The notes beneath the pieces are model-generated. The model did not search any database. It saw only the letters and a program-made list of their open reading frames with translations, and was not told where the DNA came from. Shown here in pieces: positions 1 to 10,397 of a stretch of 64,000 nucleotides of DNA; within the stretch, counting starts at the first letter, position 1, and each line of letters starts with the position of its first letter. Position numbers and translations under genes: made by a program. This DNA comes from Cryptomeria japonica (Eukaryota; Streptophyta; Pinopsida; Cupressales; Cupressaceae): assembly GCF_030272615.1 (NCBI RefSeq), contig NC_081407.1, positions 373,778,632-373,842,631 on the forward strand, in the 5' to 3' direction.

Positions 1-1334
1 AGATTTGGAGATTTGTTATATTGGAGAGTGATTTTTGACAGAGTGACAGCCGAGGTGACAGTGTGGAGACCTTACCTACGGATGCACAGATGGGATGGTA
101 TGGAGAGATAGTTAGCATGTCTACAGAGGAACCACCTACTACAGGGACGATATGCACACATCATAGTCCCTTTCTACTTCAACCGAGTACGGAGGCAATT
201 CGGGCTAGAGCAGTGTGTTCCAGCCGATGTGCCCATCTATACTCGACACTCGCGGGTCCTTCCCAGACCTAGAGCAGTAGCGAGACCGACGATAGATGAC
301 ATCGAGACTACAAACTTAGAGGGATCTGATCAGGATGTAGTCACTGACTACTCTGCAAAGCCTGGAGCATAGCACAGGTACGTCTCATGGTTTATGAGAT
401 CATATCTAGGTCCTATCTTTCCACTAGATCATCCGACAGGCTATCCAGGCCCATGGAGACACGGAGACCCAGACGAGGACCAGGGATCCAGGTCAGAGGA
501 GGCAGAGGAGGGAGAGGGTCAGGAGGAGGTGGGAGATCCTGATCCACCTACAGGCGATCAGCCCAGTGCCGAGGAGGAGGAGGAGGATACAGATAGAGAG
601 GAGGATGAGGGAGATGCAGGTGATGATGCGGATGAGGACGAGGATGAGGATGACGAGGAGGACGACGAGGAGGAGGATAGAGATGATGAGGAGGAGTCGG
701 ATGTAGCTCCCCACCATTCAGGAGACGATACCATAGCACTAGATCCACCTCTTATTCCCCAATAGGGGGAACATGAGGCGATACGGAGGCCTGTCCCTAG
801 TACCGTCCAGCGTACACCCATCATGGATAGATTATTCGAGCGAGGGGAGCCTAGCGGTTCCCAGGCACAGATACTACCATATCATGATCCCTACTAGCGC
901 GAGGGAGATCCAGGTATAGTAGGTTTATATTGATTGATTGATGTTTTGATGATATAGAATGGTACTAACAAAAAATCTGTTCTACTGCCACAGCTAATGT
1001 GCAGGAGTGGCGTTCCTTAATTCAGCAGGCAATGACAAACATTTCCACGATAGCACAGATCCCCAGTTCCTCACAGATTGCCTATAGGCCTCAGGGGAAC
1101 GCGGGTCGGCATGAGGATTTATTTTTCCCATTCCAAGTACAGGTAGATATATGGAGGGAAAGAGAGAGAGTCCTATCAGAGGACCTCCAGCAGGCGCGGC
1201 AGAGAGAGAGAGTCCTATCAGAAGACCTCCAGCAGGCGCGGCGAGATCTAGCAGCGGCTCAGACCGAGGCTACCACCTATCGCGCGATCCTTATGGATAG
1301 GGATCGTAGGATTTCCTCTCGGAGTCACTCATGA
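1..1334 (+). pseudogene. Plant mobile domain (MAIN-like) protein, C-terminal remnant
   Basis: One frame (codons starting at 64, 67, ...) reads as the end of a plant mobile domain: a WRPYLR segment near 64-81 and a VRRQFG...VP segment near 184-222, the usual end of that domain. It is followed by a Glu/Asp-rich tract (about 480-700), then, after an apparent intron at 914-993, a coiled-coil end (994-1334) with two copies of RERVLSEDLQQAR. The domain is found in plant MAIN/MAIN-like nuclear proteins and in transposon-borne relatives. Four premature stops, all TAG (109, 370, 763, 895), interrupt the frame with no frameshift, so this is a decayed gene. The 5' part lies outside the window. Whether it was a host gene or transposon cargo cannot be told here. 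The domain call rests on motif memory. Confidence 0.6.
914..993 (+). other. Putative intron in the plant-mobile-domain pseudogene
   Basis: A GT at 914 and an AG at 992-993, preceded by a pyrimidine-rich stretch, bound an AT-rich 80-bp segment. Removing it joins the acidic upstream frame to the coiled-coil frame without a shift (Pro-Ala-Asn-Val-Gln-Glu-Trp across the junction). This is inference from frame continuity; no transcript was available. Confidence 0.55.
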
Positions 1335-2034
1335 TCTGTATCGCGCTACACACCCATGGGTCCACCTTCATGGCCAGATCAAGAGGGAGCGTCCAGTCGA
1401 CATTCTCCAGCCACTAGCCCTAGGGATAGGAGATGATTTTATGATGTAGGAGAGGTCACATTTTTGGATGTATAGTGACCTATATTTGTATACGATCCAC
1501 ACATATATATATATGTATATATACATGCTTCTCTTTTGTCTCAAATGTGTTATCTTTAATGCTTAAAACAATGTATGTTTTGCTTTGATTAAATCTAATA
1601 CATCTGGTAAATGTACATGTATGTTCAAAATTTAATTTCCATGTGATTGATTTCTCAGTGCTCCATGATTAAATTGATACATGTGTGACTTAATTAAAAT
1701 ATTTAATCAAGTACAACATTGATGATAAGGAAGAAATATGCATTAAGTCTAAGAATCATATAACTAATGTGATTTAATTTTGAACTTAAACACAACATGA
1801 TACGATTCTACTTAACACATAACGACACTGTATAATATGCTAGCATAATGGAATGTAAATCTTTCACAATTTACATAAATGAATTCAAGACAAACCATAA
1901 AGTAAGAAGACACGCTTGTCAGGAACGAAGCAATATAGATTAAACAACATAACATTTAATTCTATTTTTCTTTAATTAAGAGACACTAACATATTATCCA
2001 ATGTTGAAGAATTGAAAAGATGAAGAACGAAGAA
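1335..2034. other. AT-rich spacer with an (AT/GT)n microsatellite
   Basis: I see no gene. A dinucleotide tract of alternating TA/CA/TG lies at about 1498-1530 and can fold on itself. The rest is AT-rich and could be the degraded LTR of the gypsy remnant that follows, but no LTR end or second copy is visible. Confidence 0.5.
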
Positions 2035-2175
2035 TTAAGCATAATATCTACGCAAGTGCATAGCATTGATAGGTTCTTTAAGAGGCGTACCATCTACATC
2101 CGCTATTTTATAAGCACCTGATCCATAATCCTCAATAACGATATATGGTCCAAGCCAATTAGGACTAAATTTTCC
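2035..2175 (-). pseudogene. Ty3/gypsy integrase, extreme C-terminal fragment
   Basis: Read on the minus strand, about 45 codons match the end of plant gypsy polyproteins: FSPNWLGPY, then AYKIAD, then a final MHLRRYYA and a stop at 2037-2035. The same ending occurs in Gypsy-1 (FEPNWLGPY...MHLKIFYA at 15160-15288) and Gypsy-2 (near 48477). Everything upstream of FSPNW is missing, because LINE sequence begins directly at about 2180. It is therefore an orphan tail from an older element, different in sequence from the two gypsy elements in the window. Confidence 0.75.
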
Positions 2176-2399
2176 TCCCTGGGAAACAAGGGGAGGAATA
2201 TACTAGCCAAAAGCTTCTAGAGCTCTCTAGCAGTAGGGAGGAGGAAGGGAAGGTCAATGCAACAATCCTTCAAGGCCCTCCAAGTGCAATTGCTGAAGTA
2301 GTCACTAACCCTTTCACCAAAGAAGCCTTTGGTGGCATCCTGTAGCCATCTTAGGGAGGGGCAAAAAGCAAGGGGTCTCTCTCCTAACCAACAATCTTC

Positions 2400-4205
2400 C
2401 TAGAAGATAATGTTCCTGCCATTTCCAATAAGCCACCTCAAACCATGAGATAAAGGGTCCCTGCAGCTCAAGATGTTATTCCAAATTTTGGAACCCCTGG
2501 GAAGGCCCTTCTCTTTCAAGACAAAGGAAAAGTCTGCATTAACCAGGTACTTAGCCCTGATGATCCTACTCCAATCTGTATCCTTGTTCAGAAGCTTCCA
2601 AGAAATTTTAGTCATAAGGGCCTTATTGAACCTTGAGATCTTACGAGTTCCCAAGCCGCGCATGGCCTTGGGAAGACAAACTTTGTCCCAGCCCACCAAG
2701 GCGAGCCTCTTCTTTTCTTCCATTCCCATCCAGAGGAAAGTCTTTTGGATGTTTTCTAGCTTAGCAGCCATAGCTACACATATCTTGAATAGGGAGAGAT
2801 AGTACATGGGGATCCTCTGGAGGGAGGAGAAAAGCAACTACAATTTCCCAGCAGTACTCAGGAATCTACCTTTCCAACCAACCAACTTTTTCTGCATTCA
2901 TTCAAGGATAGAGATCCAGACGGAATTAGAGACATCTTTAATAGTCAAGGGGAGACCTAGGTAGGTGCCAGGGAGGGAGGCCTTTTGACAACCAAGGATT
3001 CTACAGACTTTATCTTAGAGTTCGGCATTGGTGTGAAAGAAGTAAATGCTTCTCTTTTCATAGTTAATGTGTTGGCCAGATGCCAGAGCATAGGCATTTA
3101 GAAAGGATTTCCAAGCCTTAGCTTCCCAAATAGAGGAGATACCAAAAAGGATCATGTCCTCAACAAACTACTATAGAAAATTGGGGGGCACCGTAGAGGT
3201 AGGTTTGATGCCTAGAAGAGGGCCCTTGCGAACCAAAGAGTTCAAGTTAGAGGCCAACACTTTAGCAAGGATGATGAAGAGGTAAGGGGATAGAGGACCC
3301 CCTTGTCACAACCTTCTAGAGGCCTTGAACTTCTCCAGGGGGTTCCCGTTTAGTAGCACATCATAGGTGACAATAGATATGCATTCCCCAATAAGTTTGA
3401 TGAGTTTGTCTCCAAACCCCATAGCTTTGAGAACTTTGAAAAGGAAGTTCTAGTTGACCCTATCATAAGCCTTGGAGATGTCTAGCTTGAGAACCGTCCC
3501 CGACTAATGACACTTATCCATGGAGTGGATAATCTCATGAGTAGAGATGACCACATCAAGAATCTATCGACTAGGAACAAAACCCTTCTGGGAGGGGCTA
3601 ATCAAAGGATCCAAGAAAGGTTTGAGCCTATTGACAAGAACTTTGCTGAAGATTTTATAAATAGTGTTGCAGAGATTGATAGGACGAAAGTCCTTGAATG
3701 TAGATGCCTCCTAAGTTTTAGGGACAAGAGAAATGAAGGTGTGATTGAGTTTGTTAAGGAGCCTTCCCGATTTGAATAAATCTCGAGTATTCAGAACAAC
3801 ATTAAGGCCCACCACATCCCAAAAATCTTGAAAAAAAGCCAGGGGGAAACCATCAGGACCCAGGGCTTTGAAGGGGCCCATAGCAAAAACAACAAACTTG
3901 ACTTCCTTTCTAGAAACAGGGGCCAAGATAAGGTTGTTATCTTCCTTAGAGAGGGGTGGTGGGAGGTAGTTAAGAAGGTCATCCCTATCAGGGGCCCCCC
4001 GGTCGCCATCGTACCTAAATAAAGTGGCAAAATAATTGGTAGTCAAACTGCTCAAACTATCAACATCGTTGACCACCTGATTGTTTTCATCCATGATGGA
4101 AGAGATGTGGTTTCTACACCCATGGATAGAAGCAAATATGTGGAAGAAAGTAATATTTTTATCACCCTCTTTGAGCCATTGAACCTTTGATTTATGTTTG
4201 CAGTA
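2400..4205 (-). pseudogene. LINE ORF2 reverse transcriptase (C-terminal part)
   Basis: Minus-strand reading shows the plant LINE RT in order: WLKEGDKN..FFH (about 4150), KALGPDGFP (about 3860), FRPISLCN (about 3690), LDISKAYDRV (about 3480), QGGPLSPYLF (about 3290), the catalytic box near 3135-3172, then the post-RT segment with WDKVCLPK and GLGTRK (2837-2400). Pieces before and after the premature stops share one frame, so it has decayed by stops rather than indels. The catalytic box reads FVEDMILFG where LINEs normally have F-A-D-D, so one catalytic aspartate is now Glu and the enzyme would be inactive even without the stops. The upstream endonuclease half is at 18440-19450. Confidence 0.85.
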
Positions 4206-4207
4206 TA

Positions 4208-4212
4208 GTTCC
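4208..4212. repeat. Target-site duplication of Gypsy-1, left copy (GTTCC)
   Basis: GTTCC lies immediately before the first TG of the left LTR and is repeated exactly at 18435-18439 after the right LTR. Five bases is the usual size for this class. Confidence 0.9.
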
Positions 4213-5282
4213 TGTAGACACTTAAAAATAATTATTTTAATTATTTTTAATTCCTCGCATAATTAATTAATTAATTATGTTAATTCAAATTCCTCTCAAT
4301 ATTAATTAAATATAATTAATATTGTCACTATAGAATATGATTGATTTATTTAATAAATCAATCCCTTTCTTTATTCTTCTAAAAAAATCAAATCCTCATC
4401 TTAGCTAATTAATTTCAAATCATCTTCTTAATTCATTCTTTTAGAAACTCCCTAAACTCACTTAACATTATTCTTCTAATTTTTTATTCCCTCCACTCAT
4501 TCTCTCTCCTAGTCAAATTCTCCTACAAATATTAATCTCACCTAACATTTCCTCTAATCCCTCTCCTAATGAGTCGTTAATGGTTAATCAACATGATTAG
4601 CCACAAAGTCAACTCTTTGTCCTTTTCATCCAGCCACTAGCTTTAAATGCTCTTTTCCTAGGTGAATGTAAGATTTTCGAAATCACACATTCCTCTAGGC
4701 ATCCCCTCTCCCAATGAATTTTTAATTCCTTTTTATTCCTCCAATCCCCATGATATCCTTTTTTGGAGAATTTTTAATTCCTCCAATGCATCTTGTGGAG
4801 TGTGGAGATACGAAATGCCTTTAAGGCATATTTCTTGGTCTCCACACCCTCTCTTGGACCTTGTGTGAGCTCACAAGTAAATCTTAGCCCTTCATCTCGA
4901 ATTCATCCTAGCCATCCATTTTCCTCTCCTCTTCCCATAAAATAGGGCTCCATCCCTTCATTCAAAACATCTTGAAATCCAGTAAGTTTATGCTACCCTT
5001 TTGAGCCCAGGAAATCATCTTGGCGACTTGATCATCTCATCCTTATCATTGTTCAAATCCATTCCATTTGTGCACAACATTGGAGAGCCATCCACATCCA
5101 ACAATCAAAGGAGCACATCAAGTGGAGCATTATCAAGGGGCGCCTTCACTTCATCAAGCTCAATCCGAAGGAGAAGGTAAAATAGCAAGGTGAAATGGTC
5201 TTTTAATGATATTTTAGCATTCTGTATGTTTATTTCATTATGTTTTGATCATTTGACCTTCAAATCTGTTTTCCCCTCTTCA
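4213..5282 (+). repeat. Gypsy-1 5' LTR (1070 bp)
   Basis: Begins TGTAGACA and ends CCTCTTCA, like the 3' LTR of identical length at 17365-18434. The promoter-like site here is CATAAAATA (4936-4944), whereas the 3' copy reads TATAAAATA (18088-18096), so the copy in the promoter position has lost the first T. A near-perfect inverted repeat (GAAATGCCTT...) spans 4812-4834. Confidence 0.95.
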
Positions 5283-5310
5283 TTTTGGCATGCTCGGTGG
5301 GACCCATGTC
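5283..5310 (+). other. Probable primer-binding site region of Gypsy-1
   Basis: The bases directly after the LTR, TTTTGGCATGCTCGGTGGGA, sit where a tRNA primer-binding site is expected and resemble the GC-rich TGGCRYCCACCGTGGG-type sites of Tat elements. I could not assign the tRNA. It is not the initiator-Met type used by the copia elements in this window. Confidence 0.45.
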
Positions 5311-5607
5311 CCTAAGAACTAATATTTTTTTTTAGGTTTTTGTGAGTTGTGAGACGCAGGTTCCAGAATAGCGCGACTGCAGAAAAAAAATAAAATCTTT
5401 TTTGCAGGTTCTAGAATAGCGGCTCTATATTTCTGCGCAACATCTTCTTTTCTGTTTCTGTTTCGTTTTTGTTTCTATTCTTTTTCTGTTTCTATTTCTG
5501 TTTCAGCACGATAGCTCTGCGATTAGCGCGAGTGTTTTTGTGGGAATTTGAATTCCTGTTATCTGATCTGTTATTTGCTCTGTTATCTGCTCTATTTAAT
5601 TATAATC

Positions 5608-5676
5608 TGTGTGAAAGTAGGAGAGTATGCTTTTGTCTATATAGACAATGAGAAATTCAGACCTTTCAGTTTTCTA
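5608..5676 (+). repeat. Leader repeat copy 1, 16-bp perfect palindrome core
   Basis: Contains GTGAAAGTAGGAGAGTATGC followed by TTGTCTATATAGACAA at 5633-5648, a perfect 16-bp palindrome, then an AAATTCAGACCTTT tail shared with the other copies. Confidence 0.8.
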
Positions 5677-5713
5677 TTCTGTTTAGCGCGACTGTATGCT
5701 CTAACTGTAGGGA

Positions 5714-5775
5714 AGTGTGAAAATAGGAGAGTATGCTCTTGTCTATCTAGACAATCAAAAATCCGAACCTTTGAC
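5714..5775 (+). repeat. Leader repeat copy 2
   Basis: Same flanks as copy 1 with core TTGTCTATCTAGACAA at 5739-5754: two 7-bp arms around TC. Confidence 0.8.
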
Positions 5776-5916
5776 ACTTTTCTATCTGTTTAGTGCTACT
5801 GTTTGCTCTATTAATCTGTCTGAAATTTTTAGGCGCTAACTGTAGTTTGCATTTCTTTTTTTTTCATTTCCTATTATTTGCTCTGTTTAAAGATAATCTA
5901 TCTGACCGCAGGAAAG

Positions 5917-5975
5917 TGTGAAAGTAGAAGATTTTGCTCTTGTCTATCTAGACAATCAGAAATCCAAACCTTTGA
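5917..5975 (+). repeat. Leader repeat copy 3
   Basis: Core TTGTCTATCTAGACAA at 5940-5955, identical to copy 2, with a slightly diverged left flank (AAGTAGAAGATTTTGCTC). Confidence 0.8.
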
Positions 5976-6530
5976 CATTTTTTTTTATTCTGTTAAATTT
6001 AGGGTTTCTGCTCTGTTGAATCTAGGGTTTCTGTCTGCTCTGTTAAATCTAAGGATTAAAAAAAAAAAAATCTATTTTTTCACCATATCTTCTTTATCTC
6101 GACTCCATTTTCCTCCAAACTTCACCAGATTCTCCGCATTGCCATTTTCCACATTTCCTTCCTTTGAGGCCTTATCCCAAAAATCCACTTTTTGAAGTCC
6201 AAAATCCCATATTTCTCTATTTTTAGGGTTTGTCATAACTCCTTCCCCTTTTATCCAATCACCTCCAAATTTTTCTCATATTATCCATCTCCAACTTTTG
6301 CTTCTTTGTCCCTCTTGGACAAATTTTCCCATTCCTTCATCTCTCCTCCAAAATCCCCATTTTTTGCTTGCCTATCCCTTGGAAAATGGCAAAAACCTAG
6401 TCAAACCCCATTTACCCATCAAAGCTTTCTTCAAATCCACATTTGTCATTAGTAAAAAAGTTTTTATTCATGTTTTTCTATTCATTCCCAAAAAATCAAA
6501 AAAATTAATATTTTTGTCATTTTGTTGTTT

Positions 6531-6635
6531 TTTGCAGGACGCTTGTTGAAGACTCTGTTTTTCCAAACTACTAATCAAGTTGTTTTGCAGGACGCTTTTT
6601 GAAGACTCCATTATTCAAACTACTAATCAAGTGGT
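6531..6635 (+). repeat. Tandem duplication in the leader, about 53 bp x 2
   Basis: TTTTGCAGGACGCTT...GAAGACTC...CAAACTACTAATCAAGT occurs twice head to tail (6531-6583 and 6584-6635); a third TTTTGCA begins at 6636. Confidence 0.8.
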
Positions 6636-6746
6636 TTTGCAAGTTGCCTAGCTGATTCAACCAAATATTGTGCATTTATTTAAATTAGGCACCTAGATAT
6701 TAATTAAAATGGAATGAACCATTGTCTTATGTGTTTTTAAGAAAAG

Positions 6747-6808
6747 CGTAAAGGTAGAAAAGTATGCTCTCGTCTTACTAGACGATCAGAAATCCAGACC
6801 CTCCAACC
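6747..6808 (+). repeat. Leader repeat copy 4, with paired arm changes
   Basis: Core TCGTCTTACTAGACGA at 6770-6785. Relative to copies 1-3 the second arm base is C instead of T and its partner is G instead of A, so pairing is kept. The centre has widened to a 4-base loop. Confidence 0.8.
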
Positions 6809-7025
6809 TTTTCTTGTTTGATTGTGTGTTTACCTCTAGCGGGTCTGCCCTCCCAGCTTGCTCTTTGAGAAGGTAAGAGGGGAACGACCTAAGTGAGTAC
6901 ACCCGGACTTGGGGTTCCCAACTCACTATAATAAATAGGCCATTGACTACGAAAGGGTTAATGGTTGGGGCTATATGAGAGTTCACTCTCACATTGGGTG
7001 CTTAGTAGGATCCTAGAAATCTCAA

Positions 7026-7039
7026 TCACGCTTGCGTGA
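7026..7039 (+). other. Leader hairpin 1, CUUG tetraloop
   Basis: TCACGCTTGCGTGA folds as five pairs (T-A, C-G, A-T, C-G, G-C) closed on CTTG. G(CUUG)C is a known stable RNA tetraloop. Confidence 0.6.
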
Positions 7040-7079
7040 CTACTAAGTTCTTGGTGCTTCGTTGGGCTATAGGCCTCAA

Positions 7080-7093
7080 TTGTGCTTGCGCAA
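7080..7093 (+). other. Leader hairpin 2, CUUG tetraloop, covarying with hairpin 1
   Basis: TTGTGCTTGCGCAA keeps the same loop and closing pair, with the second and third pairs switched on both sides and the fourth changed to a T-G wobble. Confidence 0.6.
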
Positions 7094-7805
7094 CTTCGAA
7101 GGGTAGCTCCTAATGGGAAGACTTACTAAACACCTTGTTCATAGTGGCCAAAAACCTTCTAGTCATTGGTGTAGGAGGTCGGACCTTTGAAGTGGCCCAT
7201 ATTCTTACGGCCCTTAGTAGAGACACAAAGTTCGCCATGAGGAGTTTTCATGGGAATTGATGCTTGGCTGCCCTGAGAAGTGAGTGCCGTGGAGGGGAGC
7301 CAGTGGGGTCAAGCATCTAAGTGTCTGCTCTGGGTAAGCGTAGATGGGAAACCAATTGGGATTCAATAACTATTGTCCTTGCCAGCCTTAAGAATGTTGT
7401 ATATGAGCATGAGTGTCTTTGATATAATATGCATTTGATCACTGTGTTTGCTTTGTTTGATACATACCTGCCAAGAGTAGATTAAAAACACATCACTATC
7501 CCCAAACACTTTGCAAAAACATTTGTCAAGACACAAATAATTGTCCAAGTCATTACCCACACAAAGTCCAAAATTGTGTCAAAACTCTGTCCGTCCCATT
7601 TTTCATAAGCGCAAGAGAGAAGCTAAAAGTTTATCCCCTACGTCAACATTCAAGCTTGTCCTTTGAAACACCTATTATCGTCCAAATTAGGGTGGTCATA
7701 TCCCTTCATACAACTTGCCATTCAAATCGATCCTCCATTAAGTTATATTCATGTCAAAGACAACCTAGTTATCAAGTTTCTTCTAAACCATCACTACCAT
7801 ACCTT

Positions 7806-8075
7806 CTTCATCAATCATCCTCAAATTTCTTAAATCCTTTCATCCTCAATTTTCTTAAATCCTTTCATCACAAATTTCTCAAATCCTTTCATCCTCAATT
7901 TTCTTGAATCCTTTCATCACAAATTTCTCAAATCCTTTCATCACAAATTTCTCTTAAGTCCTTTCATCCTCAAATTTCTTAAATCATTTCATCACAAATT
8001 TCTTAAATCCTTTCATCACAAATTTCTTAAGTCCTTTCATCACATTTTTCCTAAGTCTTTTCATCACAAATATCA
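7806..8075 (+). repeat. 25-bp minisatellite directly upstream of gag
   Basis: About ten copies of a pyrimidine-rich unit (AAATTTCTTAAATCCTTTCATC with CAC or CTC joints) run up to a few bases before the gag ATG. It has no start codon on the plus strand apart from the last unit's ATCATG next to gag. Confidence 0.85.
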
Positions 8076-8078
8076 TGT

Positions 8079-10386
8079 ATGGTCGCAACTCGATCCCAAA
8101 AGAAAAAGATGGCTGAACAACAATATAGCATGCCAGACATTGGTGTCCTATATGAAGATCCCACGCAAGATCATACACAAAGTGGGAAACCTAGTGATCA
8201 AGATCAAAGTCAAAATCTTGACATGGTTAACCAAGATGAACTTTGTCCGGAAGTGCAAACTTTCCTAGCGGATTCTTATAACCAAGAGATGATGGAAAAG
8301 TTTATTAAAGACAATCCTATTGCTCTTTTGAAAACTCTCCTTGAACATGGAGCTCAACTTCCGCCTGAATTTAATAGATCTGCTCTCACCCAACAACCAC
8401 AAGGAGACCTCGCTCCCACACAAAGTGCTGCACCTACTATTCAAACTCAATCAATTGCAGCCCCATCAATCATCCAGGCTCAATCAATGCCACCCGCGGT
8501 ACCTCCCACCATGGTCTCCATCCCACCTTCTTCCTCCTTACCATCCATACCACTATCAAATCCGATCTCATTCATTCTCCAACAAACTTCTATACCACCT
8601 CCTTCTATTCAACCACAAATTTCTATTACACAAACTTCCCTTCCTCCCAACAATGTTGCAAATTTTATCCAGGCCATACTCAATCCCGTCACAACAGTTG
8701 GCAGACCATAACCAACTGTCCCTCAAACCCCAGCGACATCGATCATCACATCCCACATTCCCACCTCCTCATCATATCAATATATTGGTGGTGGTGCACC
8801 TTCTTTGGTTCATCCAATTCTCGGGGCAAATACACTTCATCATTATCAAAGCCCACAACAAGACCTCATCAAGGAAATTCAAGACATGAAGAATATCATC
8901 AAGGACATGAAATAAAGGACTAATAAAAGGAAAACTTACTCGTTCGAAGAGTTTTGCCCTTGTCCTTATGATCCATCTATATCAGTTGTACCATATTCCC
9001 CGGGATTTGAGATTCCTAAATTCACCAAGTATGAAGGCAAAGGAAACCCCCACGATCATGTTCGAGAATTCCACATCTTATGCCAGGAAGTCTCCTATAG
9101 TGACCTTTATCTTCGCAGACTCTTTCCCAAGAGTCTCACGGGAGATGCCTTGGCATGGTTCTCATCTTTACCATGAGGTTCCATTGTCTCTTTTCTAGAC
9201 TTGGCAGAAAAATTTGTGGCCCACTATGCATACAACATGGGTAATGATGTATTTATGATGGACTTATGTAATACAAAAAAAAGGTCTGGAGAAACCTTCG
9301 CCAATTTCCTACAAAGATGGCGACATCTTATCAAGAAATTCTAGTGGGACATGCCAGAACAACATCAAATTGAGCTATTCCAAAAGAACCTGGTGTCTGA
9401 ACTTTCAAGACCTTTAATATCTCAATGTATCAAATCCTTCCAAAAATTGACAGATAAGGGCCTCGCCCTCGAACATGTCTTGTTGGAGGAAGGAACCTTG
9501 AAACATTACCAGAAATCAACACAAAGTTCTTCCTCTTATTATAACGACAAGCCAAAATTCTGGTCCAAAAACAAAAATGTGGTCAATGATGGTATAACTA
9601 ATGCAAAGCGGGTCCAAACCATGGCCTCTCCCCCAAAATCCACCACCAACAATCATCAATTCAACAACCAAAATCAATCCCAAAAACCTCACAACAATGT
9701 CTCAATCTAGGGACGACCACCCCGATCGAATAAAAGGACTCCAAGAGATTTCACTCCTCTGGCTGAGCCTATTGAAGTGGTGTTTCAAAAACTTGTCCAA
9801 GAAGGTATAGTGGTTTTTCCAATCACTCGCCCATTTGACCCCAATCAACCTAAACCAAGATGGTATAATGAAAATGAGTATTGTGAATACCATCGTATCA
9901 AGGGACATGATACACGAAAGTGTATGAAACTGAAGATCTACATACAAGATCTCATTGATAGAGGTGAGATTGAAGTAGCAAATGCAAAACTTGGTAATAA
10001 CAATGACAAACTCAAAATGTACCAGGAACCCTTCCCGAAGCATGATAAAGGAAAAGGCTCATCATCTAACGCAATGGGTTATGACTACACTAGTCACATA
10101 ACCAGTTTTGATTTTTTAGTAGGTCGCATTGAACCTGCAGACAATAATGTCAATGTCATAACCATCCAAGGAGTTAATCCTCCTTCTTCCCAAAGCAGAC
10201 AAAATCCTACTCGGATAGTCATTCAAGGCGCCATGCCTTCCACCTCCCATTTCTAGAATGACTGCAATGCAACTACATGCTGAGGAAGAGTCACCATCCA
10301 AGGAGTTCCTCCCCCACCAAACCCCCCACCCATGTCTTCCACCCGCTGATATGACCTCCTTGATCAACTTGGGAAGACACACACGT
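8079..10386 (+). pseudogene. gag: Gypsy-1 gag (capsid and nucleocapsid)
   Basis: Starts MVATRSQKKKMAEQQ at the first ATG of the frame, just after the minisatellite. The N-terminal part has LLKTLLEHGAQLPPEFN near 8320-8380, followed by a Pro/Gln-rich linker. The retrotransposon gag domain follows (8940-9460: IPKFTKYEGKGNPHDHVREF, FPKSLTGDALAWFSSLP, LAEKFVAHYAYN, FLQRWRHLIKK). The nucleocapsid knuckle near 9879-9920 is CEYHRIKGHDTRKC, a CX2HX4HX4C form typical of Tat relatives. Premature stops at 8709, 8913, 9174, 9342, 9708, 10254, 10281, 10347 and 10386 are all in one frame, with no frameshift into the protease segment. Gypsy-2 gag (60647-62411) is a clear relative. Confidence 0.9.
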
Positions 10387-10397
10387 AGATCTCCATT

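Larger units (their letters stand above)
2180..4212 (-). mobile_element. LINE (non-LTR retrotransposon), 3' half
   Basis: This is the reverse-transcriptase half of a plant L1-type LINE. Its upstream half lies at 18435-21100; Gypsy-1 separates the two. At the low-coordinate end the element stops abruptly next to a gypsy remnant. No poly(A) tail (poly-T on this strand) is visible, and the zinc-binding and RNase H regions usual at the end of plant LINE ORF2 are absent, so the 3' end has been lost by deletion or rearrangement. Confidence 0.85.
5311..8078 (+). other. Gypsy-1 untranslated leader with repeats and hairpins
   Basis: About 2.8 kb without a recognisable gene between the primer site and gag. 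It holds four dispersed copies of a palindrome-centred repeat (5608-6808), a 53-bp tandem duplication (6531-6635), two CUUG-loop hairpins (7026-7093), a CCATGA/TCATGG stem (7235-7253) and a 25-bp minisatellite running up to the gag start. Long leaders are common in plant gypsy elements; the structured repeats are described separately. Confidence 0.7.

Noticed and set aside
493-824. Leu- or Ser-rich minus-strand frames of 66-88 codons
   Set aside because: They are antisense readings of the GAG/GAT-rich acidic tract.
8341-8889. 182-codon His/Pro/Leu-rich frame on the plus strand
   Set aside because: It overlaps gag out of phase, and gag has the recognisable domains; it is a shadow frame.
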